From positions 1 to 59,337 of the IMG/VR virus record IMGVR_UViG_3300033064_002408: 59,337 nt of DNA, one strand, 5' to 3'. The translations under genes were made by a program, and so were the position numbers. Below the pieces are notes generated by a model, which was not told where the DNA came from, searched no databases, and saw only the letters and a list, made by a program, of their open reading frames with translations. This DNA is from a virus. This document shows, piece after piece, positions 1-8,155 of the stretch (position 1 is the stretch's first letter; each line of letters opens with the position of its first letter).

Positions 1-131
1 GTCGTGAGGACGCCTCCTTGGACGCTCGACAGGGACAAGATCGCTGAACTGTTGCCAGAATGGAAAGTGTTCGGCGAGGGCCACATCGTCGCACGCTCAC
101 CGGACGGCATCACCACCGCGCGGTTCCAGCA
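1..131. repeat. Left copy of terminal direct repeat
   Basis: Bases 1-131 are identical to 59207-59337. Seen directly. It means the sequence is circular (59206 bp unit) or ends in a direct terminal repeat. The first gene lies over it and is intact only here. Confidence 0.95.
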
Positions 132-663
132 CGAGACCATCACGTTCGGCAAGGGACGCGGGGCCAACACCGTTCACGAGTGGACGTGCCGTGTCGATGG
201 CCAGGGCGGATTCAAGGGCCTCGGTGACCAGAACCCACCGGCCTACGAACTGCTGTGTAGGCACGCCAGGAACGCGTGGGAGTGGAAGCTGGAGAGGCGA
301 GCACGCAGGGAGCGCGAGGCAGAGGAGCGGGCCATGCACGCCGCCGAGGTGGTGGCCGGGATGCTGGACGCGTGCGGGTTCGATCGATGCAGACCGACTG
401 GAAGCGAAGCCAGAGCGTGGAGAGTCGAGGCGTGGGACAGGATCGTCGGCATCGTGTCCGCCCGATCCCGTGGGGCAGCCAAGGCCGTCATGAAAGCTGG
501 AGCTGAGGACGCCAACTACAACTGCACGTGGTCCGAGCTCCACGCTGTCCGTGCTCCCGAGTACGACCCGTGGGCCGCGGACGCCAGTAACTACGGCCGC
601 AACCTCGTGCCAGAGACGGTCGAGGCGTGGATGGAAGATCGTGGCTTTACCCCCGCCGAGTAG
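4..663 (+). CDS. Hypothetical protein, 219 aa
   Basis: Unrecognised protein. GTG start at 4. In the circular view this GTG overlaps the TGA of the exonuclease gene (GTGA at 59210-59213), so it is the last gene of the recombination/early operon. The N-terminal third contains a possible small beta-rich DNA-handling domain (WTCRVDGQGGFKGLGDQNPP around residues 60-80). A Lys/Arg/Glu-rich helix follows (residues 90-120). No catalytic motif is visible. Coupling to the DEDDh exonuclease hints at a DNA-metabolism role, but that is inference only. Confidence 0.75.
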   Translation: MRTPPWTLDRDKIAELLPEWKVFGEGHIVARSPDGITTARFQHETITFGKGRGANTVHEWTCRVDGQGGFKGLGDQNPPAYELLCRHARNAWEWKLERRARREREAEERAMHAAEVVAGMLDACGFDRCRPTGSEARAWRVEAWDRIVGIVSARSRGAAKAVMKAGAEDANYNCTWSELHAVRAPEYDPWAADASNYGRNLVPETVEAWMEDRGFTPAE

Positions 664-674
664 TGGGGTAGGAT
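646..674 (+). promoter_or_regulatory. Promoter-like site upstream of HNH gene
   Basis: TTTACC (646-651), 17-nt spacer, TAGGAT (669-674). It overlaps the end of the first gene and would transcribe the HNH/replication operon. Prediction from sequence only; TAGNNT -10 elements recur at other promoter-like sites in this genome. Confidence 0.5.
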
Positions 675-849
675 TACGGAGCTTGTGCTGGGAGCCTCCG
701 CAACGCGGACCAGACAAGACAGGAGACGCGATGACTCACCAAGCAATGCGTTCAAGCCACAACTCACGCCGTCAGGCGCGCGTCTCCGTGGCTATGATCG
801 CAGCCGGCTCACGGGGTGGCTCCCCCGTGGCCGGCGCTTGGTTGGTGAG

Positions 850-1380
850 ATGAAAGCAGTAGATCACAGGGTCACGGATCGTAGAGTCGACTTATTTCTT
901 CGTCATGCCGAGAGGTGTGATGATGGATGTTGGCGTTGGCGTGGCGCGTCTTCATCTGGATACGGAGTTTTCTACTGCCCAGAGATAGAGGAAATAGGGA
1001 GGGTTGGGAGGGCTCATAGGTTCTCATATCTTGCATTTAACGGGCCGTTGTCAGCGGGACTATTTGTTTGCCATAAATGCGACAACACGTTGTGTGTAAA
1101 TCCAGATCACCTGTTTCTGGGAACTAATGACGAAAATCAATTTGACGCATATATAAAAGGGCGTGGTGGTATTTTAAAAGGCGACAGGCACATGAACGCG
1201 AAGCTGACCTCTGATGAGGTTCTCGTTATACGTGAGCTATACAGATCTGGAGACGCCACATTCAAGGCCCTTGCAAACGGATTTAATATATCAAAACCAA
1301 CGCTTGCTTGCGTATTAAGCGGCGAAACATGGGCGCATATCGACGGGAATGATGGGGAAGACCTGAGGAAGTCGGTCTGA
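850..1380 (+). CDS. HNH endonuclease (free-standing, HNH_3-like)
   Basis: Probable homing-type endonuclease of 176 aa. The HNH core lies at about residues 56-98: AHRFSY, then [19 protein letters not shown] with the paired Cys and the N-P-D-H block, then N and D further on. A C-terminal helix-turn-helix-like segment (about 115-165, [14 protein letters not shown]) fits DNA recognition, as in many phage HNH_3 proteins. ATG 850 is preferred over upstream in-frame GTG 685 because residues before 850 look like read-through of non-coding DNA. The gene is clearly AT-richer than its neighbours (runs such as tatataaaag), a sign of recent acquisition. Its TGA overlaps the ATG of the next gene. Confidence 0.85.
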   Translation: MKAVDHRVTDRRVDLFLRHAERCDDGCWRWRGASSSGYGVFYCPEIEEIGRVGRAHRFSYLAFNGPLSAGLFVCHKCDNTLCVNPDHLFLGTNDENQFDAYIKGRGGILKGDRHMNAKLTSDEVLVIRELYRSGDATFKALANGFNISKPTLACVLSGETWAHIDGNDGEDLRKSV

Positions 1381-2318
1381 TGCCCCGTATCCGCTCCATC
1401 AAGCCGGAGTTCTGGGAGGACGAGAAGATGGGCCGCGTGTCTCGCGATGCACGCCTACTGTTCATCTGCACCTGGAATCTGGCCGACGACTTCGGCAGCC
1501 TGCGGGGCTCACCCCGGTTCCTCAGGCTCCAGGCGTTCCCCTACGATGACGACCTCGACGACGCCGACGTGGCCCGCATGGTCAACCAGCTGAGCCGCCA
1601 AGGCGCGGTAGTGATCTACGAGGTTCGCGGCGAGCTCTACCTGCACATCGTCAACTTCGAGCGCCACCAGAATCAGGCAAGGACCCGAAAGGTGTCGAAA
1701 TTCCCTGACCTTTCCGACAGTGAGTCCCGTGTTATCAAGCAGTTACAGGGGTTTGACACGAACAAAACTGGAGAAAACTTTACTATCCCCGATCCCATCC
1801 CCTGCCCCGGTCCCGATCCCTTCCCCGATCCCCAAGACCCCCCCTCTCCTACGGAGAGTCATACCCCCACGGAAGAGGGCCAGCTTGCGCTGGCGACGTG
1901 TGATCCCGGCAGTGGGCCACGGGTGGAGTTGAAGGAGCTGGTGGACTACTACAACGAGATTGTGGGTAGGGCAGCCAGGCCGGTCGATAGCAAGCTGAAG
2001 CGGTTCAAGGCCATGCGCAATACCTTCTCCATGGAGGAGCTGAAGCGGGCCGTGCGTGGGGCGCTCATCCACCCATCTCTCAACCACCGGGACGGGTCTA
2101 CCTACCACGACTGGGACAACGTGTTCCGCGACGACAACCGGGTGGAGTCGCTGATCGAGGCCATCACGAACCCCCCGAAGCGCCACCGAACACGCCCGTC
2201 CGAGATCCCACCCAACGAGCCCGTGAGGGAGTGGACCGAAGAGGAGCAGCGAGAATACCGGGAAGCCGATGAACGCGGCGAGGGCGCCGAGTACCTTGCA
2301 CGAAGGAGAGGGAACTGA
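1380..2318 (+). CDS. Replication initiator / replisome organizer-like protein
   Basis: 312 aa. The N-terminus (residues 1-100: RIRSIKPEFW, then DARLLFICTWNLADDFG and a winged-helix-like stretch) matches the common phage replisome-organizer/initiator type that binds the origin and recruits the host helicase. A Pro/Asp-rich linker (about 140-165) separates it from a helical C-terminal part (about 180-290). Family knowledge supports a replication role; the exact partner is unknown. No DNA polymerase or helicase gene is recognised in this genome, so replication presumably relies on the host replisome. ATGA overlap with both neighbours. Confidence 0.7.
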   Translation: MPRIRSIKPEFWEDEKMGRVSRDARLLFICTWNLADDFGSLRGSPRFLRLQAFPYDDDLDDADVARMVNQLSRQGAVVIYEVRGELYLHIVNFERHQNQARTRKVSKFPDLSDSESRVIKQLQGFDTNKTGENFTIPDPIPCPGPDPFPDPQDPPSPTESHTPTEEGQLALATCDPGSGPRVELKELVDYYNEIVGRAARPVDSKLKRFKAMRNTFSMEELKRAVRGALIHPSLNHRDGSTYHDWDNVFRDDNRVESLIEAITNPPKRHRTRPSEIPPNEPVREWTEEEQREYREADERGEGAEYLARRRGN

Positions 2319-3280
2319 TGACCACCACCAAGATCGCCTGGACCGACCACAGCTTGCAACCCGGCGTGTATGGCTGCAGCCCAGCCCCGAATCACCGGGG
2401 ATGTGACAAATGTTACGCCGCCAAGATGGCCCGACGCCTCGCAGGAATGGGCCAGAAGGCCTACGAGGGCCTCACCACCACAGAGTTCGTTCGCCAGGAC
2501 GACAACACCACGCGCGAGGTGGTGCAGTGGAACGGCACCGTGCGCGTGGACTTCACGCAGATGGACAAGGCGTTCGCCAAGCTGCCGAAGCGCAAGCCGT
2601 GCAGGGTCTTCTGCACGAGCATGGGCGACGTCATGAACCCCAAGGTCCCGTACCTGATGGCGGAGGGCGTGCTGCGTAGGTTCGAGGCGCGGCCGCACCT
2701 AACTGGGCTGCTGCTCACCAAGCATCCGGGGCGCATGGCGACGTTCGCGGAGGGACGCAGTGGGTGGCCGAGCAACGTGATGGCGGGGTGCTCCATCAGC
2801 GACCAAGCCACGGCCGACCGACTGCTCCCCGACCTGCTGCGGGTGAAGGGTGCGCGGCTGTTCGTGAGTTACGAGCCTGCCATCGGCCCCGTGGACTTCG
2901 GCCTCGAAACCACGGCTGTTCGCGCTGTCGCCTGTGAGTGTGGTGACGGGTGGGGCGACCGCATCGAAGGCGAGTACTGCCCCATCTGTGGCGGCACGGG
3001 CACGACGTGGAGAAGCGGTATCGGCTGGATCATCTGCGGACCCGAGACAGCCGCAGGACGCCGCCCGATGGATCCGGCGTGGGCCGAGTCCGCAGCCGAG
3101 CAGTGCCGAGACGCTGGCGTGCCATTCTTCCTCAAAGCGATCTTCGTGGACGGCGAGAAGGTGGACGACCCCGCGGACCCGAGGTGGCCCTCGTGGGCCG
3201 TCCAGCAGTTCCCCGGGGGACTCGCCGGACCAGCCACGCCTCCCCCGCAACCGACGCAGACGAGCCTGGGGGTGGGGTGA
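2318..3280 (+). CDS. DUF5131 / phage Gp37-Gp68 family protein
   Basis: 320 aa. The opening KIAWTDHSLQPGVYGCSP followed by a C-x2-C-Y-A-x-K-M-A-R cluster is diagnostic of the phage Gp37/Gp68 (DUF5131) family. These proteins look distantly like radical-SAM/spore-photoproduct-lyase-type proteins because of the Cys cluster, but their biochemical activity is not established. Conserved blocks such as VFCTSMGDV and LLLTKHPGRM are present. Residues about 205-230 carry an extra zinc-ribbon-like insert (two Cys pairs, CECGDG and CPICGG). The C-terminal IGWIICGPET block is also typical. Start overlaps the preceding stop. Confidence 0.85.
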   Translation: MTTTKIAWTDHSLQPGVYGCSPAPNHRGCDKCYAAKMARRLAGMGQKAYEGLTTTEFVRQDDNTTREVVQWNGTVRVDFTQMDKAFAKLPKRKPCRVFCTSMGDVMNPKVPYLMAEGVLRRFEARPHLTGLLLTKHPGRMATFAEGRSGWPSNVMAGCSISDQATADRLLPDLLRVKGARLFVSYEPAIGPVDFGLETTAVRAVACECGDGWGDRIEGEYCPICGGTGTTWRSGIGWIICGPETAAGRRPMDPAWAESAAEQCRDAGVPFFLKAIFVDGEKVDDPADPRWPSWAVQQFPGGLAGPATPPPQPTQTSLGVG

Positions 3281-3306
3281 TGGAACGAAACCACAAGGAG
3301 GTACCG

Positions 3307-3678
3307 ATGAGAATCGAGATCACCAAGACCGACCACAAGGAACTGAACCTCCACGGCGACGGCGACCACCTCGCCGAGATGCGCGCCATGCGCTCCGTTG
3401 GCTGGCGGGTGGAGTCCATCGACGACGTGGGCGTGATGGCCTTCTGTGAGTGCTGCGAGCGCCCCATCATGGAGACCGAGACGAACTACGGCCACGACTG
3501 CGACCTGTGCAAGGCGTGCGCCGACAGCGGCATGGACGGCGATGGCCGCGTGACCGAGACCGGCTACGTGATGCTGTGCCAGGGGTGCGGCTCCGATGTT
3601 CATATCCCTGTCGGCGCGATCATGCCGGCGGAGGTGCTGACATGCGCGGGGTGCCCGGGAGGTCGTGACGATGCCTGA
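3307..3678 (+). CDS. Small Cys-rich (zinc-ribbon) protein, 123 aa
   Basis: Hypothetical. ATG 3307 is chosen because it has a strong ribosome site (aaggaggt at 3295-3302); an in-frame ATG at 3280 would overlap the previous stop but lacks it. Several Cys pairs (CECCERP, CDLCKAC, CQGCG, CAGC) suggest two zinc-binding units. Probably a nucleic-acid or protein-binding accessory factor; no family recognised. Confidence 0.75.
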   Translation: MRIEITKTDHKELNLHGDGDHLAEMRAMRSVGWRVESIDDVGVMAFCECCERPIMETETNYGHDCDLCKACADSGMDGDGRVTETGYVMLCQGCGSDVHIPVGAIMPAEVLTCAGCPGGRDDA

Positions 3679-4036
3679 CCCCGAAGACCGCACCGAGCAA
3701 CTGGTGGTGATGGACAACACGAACGCGGACTACAGGAGCCCGACGGCTGAGGACATAGCCCAGTGGCTGCGAGAGAACTCGACAGAGGAGATCTGGCGCG
3801 AGGGACCGCCTCAGCAGCGCGGATACTGGTGGGTGAGGGACCGCGAGACCGGCGTCGTGTACGGCGTGATGGAGATGTACGAGGGCGCTGATGGACGCGA
3901 CTGGCTGCATTGGCTCACTAGACCCCGCGACGACAAACCGAGCTGGTGGTCTGAACTCGAGATCGCTGAAGCTGTGCCGCCTGGATACAACAACCGAACC
4001 CCGGGCCACGAGCCCGACACCGAGGAGACACCGTGA
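3671..4036 (+). CDS. Hypothetical protein, 121 aa
   Basis: Unrecognised. ATG 3671 overlaps the end of the preceding gene by 8 nt (GTG 3665 is an alternative). Rich in Trp and acidic residues (GYWWVRDRETGVVYG around residues 50-65). No motif or membrane segment. Overlaps the next gene by GTGA, so it is translated as part of the same operon. Confidence 0.7.
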   Translation: MPDPEDRTEQLVVMDNTNADYRSPTAEDIAQWLRENSTEEIWREGPPQQRGYWWVRDRETGVVYGVMEMYEGADGRDWLHWLTRPRDDKPSWWSELEIAEAVPPGYNNRTPGHEPDTEETP

Positions 4037-4881
4037 CCGAACGAAACCGAGACCAGGTACTGGGCACCGAGATCCGCAAGCTGCCCGTGAAGCTCACCGA
4101 CGAGGAGTTGCGGACCAAGTCCGTGGAGCTCGCCAACTTCCCGTCGCAGCTGGCCGACGCCGAGGAGGAACTCAAGGCGGCGAAGACCGACTACAACGCG
4201 GAGAAGGCCAACATCGAATCCCGCATTGCGTCCATCCGCGCCGACCAGGTGAAGGCCAGCCGGGTGGTCAGGACAGGCGAGGAGCGTCGCGAGATCGACG
4301 TGGAGAAGATCGGCGACTACCAGACCGGGGTCGTGCGGTTCGAGCGCGTGGATAGCCGTGAGGTGGTGCAGAGCCGCCCCATGCACGACAACGAGAAGCA
4401 GCGGGAGCTGGCACTGCAGGGAGACGATGATGACGAGGGCGACGACAGCGACCGCCCAGCCATCGACGAAGACAGCGTGGACGGCGAGACCCCCGAGGTG
4501 CTGGCGCAGACCATCGACCACGGCGCGGTAGAGACGCCCGTCGAGGACCTCCCGGCGCTGGCGCAGCTGGTCATCGCCTCCAAGTACAGCGATGCCCGGA
4601 CCGCGGTGCTGGCGTGTGGCGACCCCGCGCTGCTGGGTGAGGTGCTCGCGGCAGAGGAGGGCATGCGCAAGAAGGGGCCGCGCACGAAGCTAGTGGGCAT
4701 CATCAAGCGGCGCATCAACGAGTTGCGCCTCAACCCGCCCGTGCCCGTCAGTGCCGACGACCTCAGCGGCGAGGTGGTGGAGGGTGCGGACCTGGGTGGC
4801 GGGGTGCGGGAGACGGTGCCGAAGGAGTTGGCCGACAACCCCGCGGACACCACCCGCGACGGCGGACTGTTCGCAGAATGA
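4033..4881 (+). CDS. Hypothetical coiled-coil acidic protein, 282 aa
   Basis: GTG start. Residues about 20-85 are Glu/Lys/Ala-rich and predicted coiled coil. A very acidic stretch (about 130-155, DDDDEGDDSD) forms a linker, and a helical C-terminal region (about 170-240) follows. Function unknown. It sits directly before the RusA resolvase, overlapping it by four bases, so a role in replication or recombination is plausible but unproven. Confidence 0.7.
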   Translation: MTERNRDQVLGTEIRKLPVKLTDEELRTKSVELANFPSQLADAEEELKAAKTDYNAEKANIESRIASIRADQVKASRVVRTGEERREIDVEKIGDYQTGVVRFERVDSREVVQSRPMHDNEKQRELALQGDDDDEGDDSDRPAIDEDSVDGETPEVLAQTIDHGAVETPVEDLPALAQLVIASKYSDARTAVLACGDPALLGEVLAAEEGMRKKGPRTKLVGIIKRRINELRLNPPVPVSADDLSGEVVEGADLGGGVRETVPKELADNPADTTRDGGLFAE

Positions 4882-5402
4882 GGCCGATTCGCTTCGAGGT
4901 CCCTGGGGATCCCCGCGGCAAGGGGTCCGTGCGCGCCACCATCATCGGCAAGAAGACAACGAACCCGATGGCGAGGACGTTCACGGATCCCGAGACCCGC
5001 AGCTACATGGCGACGATCCAGCAGCACGCCCAGGCCGCCATGGATGACAGGGGGCTGGCCCCGCTCAAGGGCCCCGTGGTGCTGGGCATCCGTGCGTACC
5101 GGCGCAAGGGACGGCCGGGTACAGGGGTGGGCGACCAGGCCGCGGAGATGGACGCGCTCCGCCCGACAAGCGTGGCCGATGCAGACAACTACGCAAAAGC
5201 AGTCGGCGACGGGCTCAACGGCGTGTGCTTCCTGGATGATGCCCAGGTGGTCCGCCTCGTCGTGGAGAAGCGCTTCTCGGAGCGCCCGCGGATGGAGGTG
5301 GCCGTGATGCCATGGAGGCCCGCAGAATCGATCCTCGTGCGCCTGAGGGGCATGGGTGGCCGGTTCGTCAAGTGGGTGGATCGGAACTGGGGAAGCGGGT
5401 AG
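4878..5402 (+). CDS. rusA: RusA-family Holliday-junction resolvase
   Basis: 174 aa. RusA proteins are dimeric, metal-dependent endonucleases that cut Holliday junctions. Diagnostic features are FEVPGDPRGKGS at the N-terminus and the conserved block at about residues 95-130: D-A-D-N-Y-A-K, then D-G-L-N-G and L-D-D-A-Q-V. The acidic residues there bind metal. Length is a little longer than E. coli RusA (120 aa), because of a short insert around residues 70-95. It probably resolves branched DNA before packaging. Confidence 0.92.
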   Translation: MRPIRFEVPGDPRGKGSVRATIIGKKTTNPMARTFTDPETRSYMATIQQHAQAAMDDRGLAPLKGPVVLGIRAYRRKGRPGTGVGDQAAEMDALRPTSVADADNYAKAVGDGLNGVCFLDDAQVVRLVVEKRFSERPRMEVAVMPWRPAESILVRLRGMGGRFVKWVDRNWGSG

Positions 5403-5403
5403 G

Positions 5404-5502
5404 ATGACTTTCAGCGGCACCATTACATCGCCGCAGGGGAACCACCCCACAGAAGATACGGCGCCTTCCCCCTCCGCGCCGAATCCGCCTCCCCGGGAGT
5501 AA
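5404..5502 (+). CDS. Possible Pro-rich micro-gene, 32 aa
   Basis: ATG 5404 immediately after the rusA stop, TAA at 5500-5502. The product is low-complexity and Pro/Ser/Thr-rich. The only support is its position in a gap of a tightly packed operon; it could equally be untranslated spacer. Confidence 0.3.
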   Translation: MTFSGTITSPQGNHPTEDTAPSPSAPNPPPRE

Positions 5503-5530
5503 TGGCCTGGGGAGGCACTTTGGAGGTGTG

Positions 5531-6037
5531 ATGGGATTCCAGGGAGCCCTTTTCAGTTCCGAGGAGAGCTGCTGGCAGACGCCGGACTGGCTTTTCCAGC
5601 AGCTTGACGACGAGTTCCACTTCGTTCTCGACGCAGCCGCAGTCGCCCAGGACGCGAAGTGCGCCGTATACGTGGGCCCCGACAACCCGGTCCATGACCA
5701 ACGAGACGCTAGGTTCCACGAGTGGCCGGGGCATGGCCCAGCGTTCCAGAACCCCCCGTATGGCCGGGGCGTTGGTGAGTTCGTTCGAGCGTGCTGCAGG
5801 GAGGGAGTGCGCCGGGTGGTAGTCGCACTGATCTTGGCTCGCACGGACACCGCGTGGTGGCACAACTACGTGATGGACATCGCCGCTGAGGCTCGCCTCA
5901 TACGAGGCCGCGTGAGGTTCATTGACCCCGAGACCGGGGAGGAGCGGGACGCATGCCCAGCGCCGTCTGTGGTGGTGGTGTGGAGACCTGAGCACTCTGG
6001 GCCCACTGTTGTATCGAGCATGGAGCAAAGGAGATGA
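5531..6037 (+). CDS. dam: Phage DNA N6-adenine methyltransferase (Dam family)
   Basis: 168 aa. Resembles the phage DNA N-6-adenine-methyltransferase family (PF05869-type): WQTPDWLFQQLDDEFHF at the N-terminus, a DAAA block, the catalytic NPPY motif at residues 74-77, and a core ending VVVVW. These enzymes methylate adenine in the phage genome and may protect it from host restriction. ATG 5531 is preferred to GTG 5528 because GGAGG lies at 5522-5526. A second, unrelated methyltransferase is encoded at 49049. Confidence 0.88.
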   Translation: MGFQGALFSSEESCWQTPDWLFQQLDDEFHFVLDAAAVAQDAKCAVYVGPDNPVHDQRDARFHEWPGHGPAFQNPPYGRGVGEFVRACCREGVRRVVVALILARTDTAWWHNYVMDIAAEARLIRGRVRFIDPETGEERDACPAPSVVVVWRPEHSGPTVVSSMEQRR

Positions 6038-6291
6038 CCGACCCCCGCGACTACGACCCCCGCAAGCGCGATGCCGCGTTGCCCGAGGACAGCCGCCACA
6101 GGTACGAGCGGCATCCCAACCACCGCGAACGAAAGCTGGCCAGGGGGATGTGCTCGGAGCCAAGGTGCAGCACGTGCGACAACACAGGCATGCCCCTCGA
6201 CGGGGTGAACGGTAGCCAAGCCGCCCATCTCAGGGGCTGCCCGGACTGCGGGAGACCAGCAATCACAGTGCCGAGGAGGAGGAAGCGGTGA
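6034..6291 (+). CDS. Small zinc-finger-like protein, 85 aa
   Basis: Basic protein with Cys pairs (CSEPRCSTC around residues 40-50, CPDCG around 70), fitting a small zinc-binding fold. Function unknown. Starts inside the stop of the methyltransferase gene and overlaps the next start (TGATG). Confidence 0.65.
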   Translation: MTDPRDYDPRKRDAALPEDSRHRYERHPNHRERKLARGMCSEPRCSTCDNTGMPLDGVNGSQAAHLRGCPDCGRPAITVPRRRKR

Positions 6292-6428
6292 TGGAGGTTG
6301 AGGAGGTCTATGAGAAGTGGCGAGAGACCATCCCCCAGGGGCTCGTCATGCCCGATGGTGTCGGCGACACCGTGGACGACTTCTCAGTATCCAAAGCCTC
6401 GGACTGGGACTCTGATCGAGATACCTAG
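6291..6428 (+). CDS. Micro-gene, 45 aa
   Basis: ATG 6291 overlaps the preceding TGA; TAG at 6426-6428. The 45-aa product is acidic (MEVEEVYEKWRETIPQG start) with a short amphipathic helix. Translational coupling and normal codon use support it. No family recognised. Confidence 0.55.
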   Translation: MEVEEVYEKWRETIPQGLVMPDGVGDTVDDFSVSKASDWDSDRDT

Positions 6429-6512
6429 GATCCAGATCGGGGATCTCCGCGTGCGGGCGCAAGGGAAGCGGGCTGTCACGATTCCGCGGGCCTGTCAAGT
6501 CGGAAAAGGTAT

Positions 6513-6540
6513 TTGACTAGTTCGGGGGAAGGAGTAGGCT
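6513..6540 (+). promoter_or_regulatory. Promoter-like site
   Basis: TTGACT (6513-6518), 16-nt spacer, TAGGCT (6535-6540), in the 170-bp gap 6429-6597. It would drive the small-gene chain that begins at 6598. Confidence 0.5.
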
Positions 6541-6597
6541 AGGGATCGGCGAGACGCATACCGCTTGCCGCTAGGTCAAACGCGTTAGGAGGCCACG

Positions 6598-7101
6598 TTG
6601 CCGAACCTGGAGTACCGAGGAAACCCAGGCATGATGCGCCCCAAGTGCGGCGCCAAGCTCCGTCAGGTTCGCAACCGCACATGCCTTCGCCCAGTGATGT
6701 GGGATGCCGAGGACGAGGCCCCCGTTGGCCACGGTCGGTGCAAGTTCCACAGCGGCGGATCTGGCCACCCTGCCCAGGAGGCCACGAAGACCCAGCGAGG
6801 CCGCATCCTCAACCTCGTCATCCTGATGCGAAAGCGGTTCTCCGAGAAGCACAGCGAGCGAGCCAAGGCGATGGTGTGGACCTACGAGGGCAAGTCGATC
6901 CCCGAGGTGTGCCGGCGCTCCGACTGCACCCCCGAGGAACTGGCCCGCTGGCAGCGCAGCCCCATGTGGAAGCGCATCGCCAAGGAACGGCGTGAGCGGT
7001 GGGACCTGGCCAACGCCGAAGCGAAAAAGGCGCCCCCGAAGCTGACGACGAAGAAGCGGGCCAAGGCAACGGTGAAGGGGCTCAAGGGGGTGCTCAAGTG
7101 A
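6598..7101 (+). CDS. Zinc-binding HGG-like phage protein, 167 aa
   Basis: TTG start backed by a clear taggagg site. Residues about 18-60 carry CGAKLRQ, CLRP and GRCKFHSGGSGHP, the Cys/His pattern of small phage proteins often found near packaging genes. The C-terminal half is a basic helical region containing SIPEVCRRSDCTPEELARW, which could be a helix-turn-helix. Probable DNA-binding accessory protein; the role is inferred only. Confidence 0.7.
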   Translation: MPNLEYRGNPGMMRPKCGAKLRQVRNRTCLRPVMWDAEDEAPVGHGRCKFHSGGSGHPAQEATKTQRGRILNLVILMRKRFSEKHSERAKAMVWTYEGKSIPEVCRRSDCTPEELARWQRSPMWKRIAKERRERWDLANAEAKKAPPKLTTKKRAKATVKGLKGVLK

Positions 7102-7400
7102 TTCACGACACCCCGTGCCCCGTGTGCTCCCAGATCTCCACGCTGCTGGATGTGATGGACGCCCGCATCGACGGGCTCGAGGACGGCGGGCCTGAGCAGC
7201 ACTCACGAGCCGACGAGCTTCGACGATGGCGGGATCGCATCAAGCAGCAGCTCGACCGAGGCAAGACCCCGAAGCCCGACGAGCAGACCACGCAGATGGT
7301 GGACGACTGGCCGCGCAAGCTCGAGGAACGAAAGCGGGCCATCCACAGCGGCGAGCTCACCCCCGACAATGCCTACCCCTGCGGCGGCGGAACCTGGTGA
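7098..7400 (+). CDS. Hypothetical charged helical protein, 100 aa
   Basis: GTG start overlapping the preceding stop (GTGA). Begins with CPVCSQ, then is almost entirely charged alpha-helix (about residues 10-85). Function unknown. Ends just before a promoter-like site. Confidence 0.65.
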   Translation: MIHDTPCPVCSQISTLLDVMDARIDGLEDGGPEQHSRADELRRWRDRIKQQLDRGKTPKPDEQTTQMVDDWPRKLEERKRAIHSGELTPDNAYPCGGGTW

Positions 7401-7410
7401 TCCAGGCGCC

Positions 7411-7439
7411 TTGATAACTTGCGCCACTTACGGTAGCGT
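7411..7439 (+). promoter_or_regulatory. Promoter-like site with near-leaderless start
   Basis: TTGATA (7411-7416), 17-nt spacer, TAGCGT (7434-7439). The expected transcription start (about 7446) is 2 nt before the GTG at 7448, which has no ribosome-binding site, so the mRNA would be almost leaderless. Confidence 0.55.
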
Positions 7440-7447
7440 AAGCCCCC

Positions 7448-8155
7448 GTGAAGCCCCTCAGACAAGTGATACTCACCAGCGGCGAGGTCGTGACCCGGAC
7501 GCTTCGTGGAGCTCGGAACGTCTTCGGCCCCCGCGAGGTGCTCCAGGTTCGTGAGCGAGGCTTCCGCAACCACGGCTGCCAACGGTACGAGAAGTGTCTA
7601 TCACTGGCAGCGGACCACGAGGGCGACTGCTTCGACTTCTGGACGTGCCGCGGATGCTGGAGAGCCAGCGGACTGTGGACGCCCTACGCGTTCCGCGACA
7701 ACCTGCTCAAGCGCGGAGACATACGCACCCCGCCGTCCAAGGCCCCGCGCAGCACGTGCTCCCGTCACGGCGCGCCCTACGACCGTCCCAGGGGCCGGCG
7801 CTGCCCAGCGTGCCGTGAGGAGTTCGGCCAGGCTGCGGCCAGGCGCCACGCCACCACCCGCGCCCAGGCACCGATGTGCAAGGAGTGCGACGAGGCACCA
7901 GCGAAGATCCACGGGCTGTGCCAGACGTGCTACCACCGGGAGCACAAGCATCGGCGTGTGAGGGGCTACGGGTTCGCCAGCCCCTTCGTCTGCGCGGGCT
8001 GTGATGGTCGGGGCAAGCTCCCCCAGCACGGGCTGTGCGAGGCGTGCTACGAGGAGATTGAGCGGCGCTACCAAGCCGAGAAGGCAGTACGCAAGAGCGA
8101 GGGGCATAGACGGGCGTGGGCTCGAATCAAGGAGGAAGGCCATGTCAGCGCTTGA
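7448..8155 (+). CDS. Multi-zinc-finger protein, 235 aa
   Basis: Contains at least four Cys/His clusters in order: CRGC (about residue 70), CSRHG and CPACR (105-125), CKECDEAP with CQTCYH (145-165), and CAGCDGRG with CEACYE (180-200). The last two are near repeats of each other (HGLCQTCYHREH and HGLCEACYEEI), as in phage zinc-ribbon arrays. Likely binds nucleic acid or a host protein; no specific family recognised. GTG start with no ribosome site, behind a strong promoter-like sequence. Confidence 0.7.
   Translation: MKPLRQVILTSGEVVTRTLRGARNVFGPREVLQVRERGFRNHGCQRYEKCLSLAADHEGDCFDFWTCRGCWRASGLWTPYAFRDNLLKRGDIRTPPSKAPRSTCSRHGAPYDRPRGRRCPACREEFGQAAARRHATTRAQAPMCKECDEAPAKIHGLCQTCYHREHKHRRVRGYGFASPFVCAGCDGRGKLPQHGLCEACYEEIERRYQAEKAVRKSEGHRRAWARIKEEGHVSA

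Noticed and set aside
5377-5405. TAGGAT before the Dam gene as a promoter
   Set aside because: No acceptable -35 at 15-19 nt upstream.
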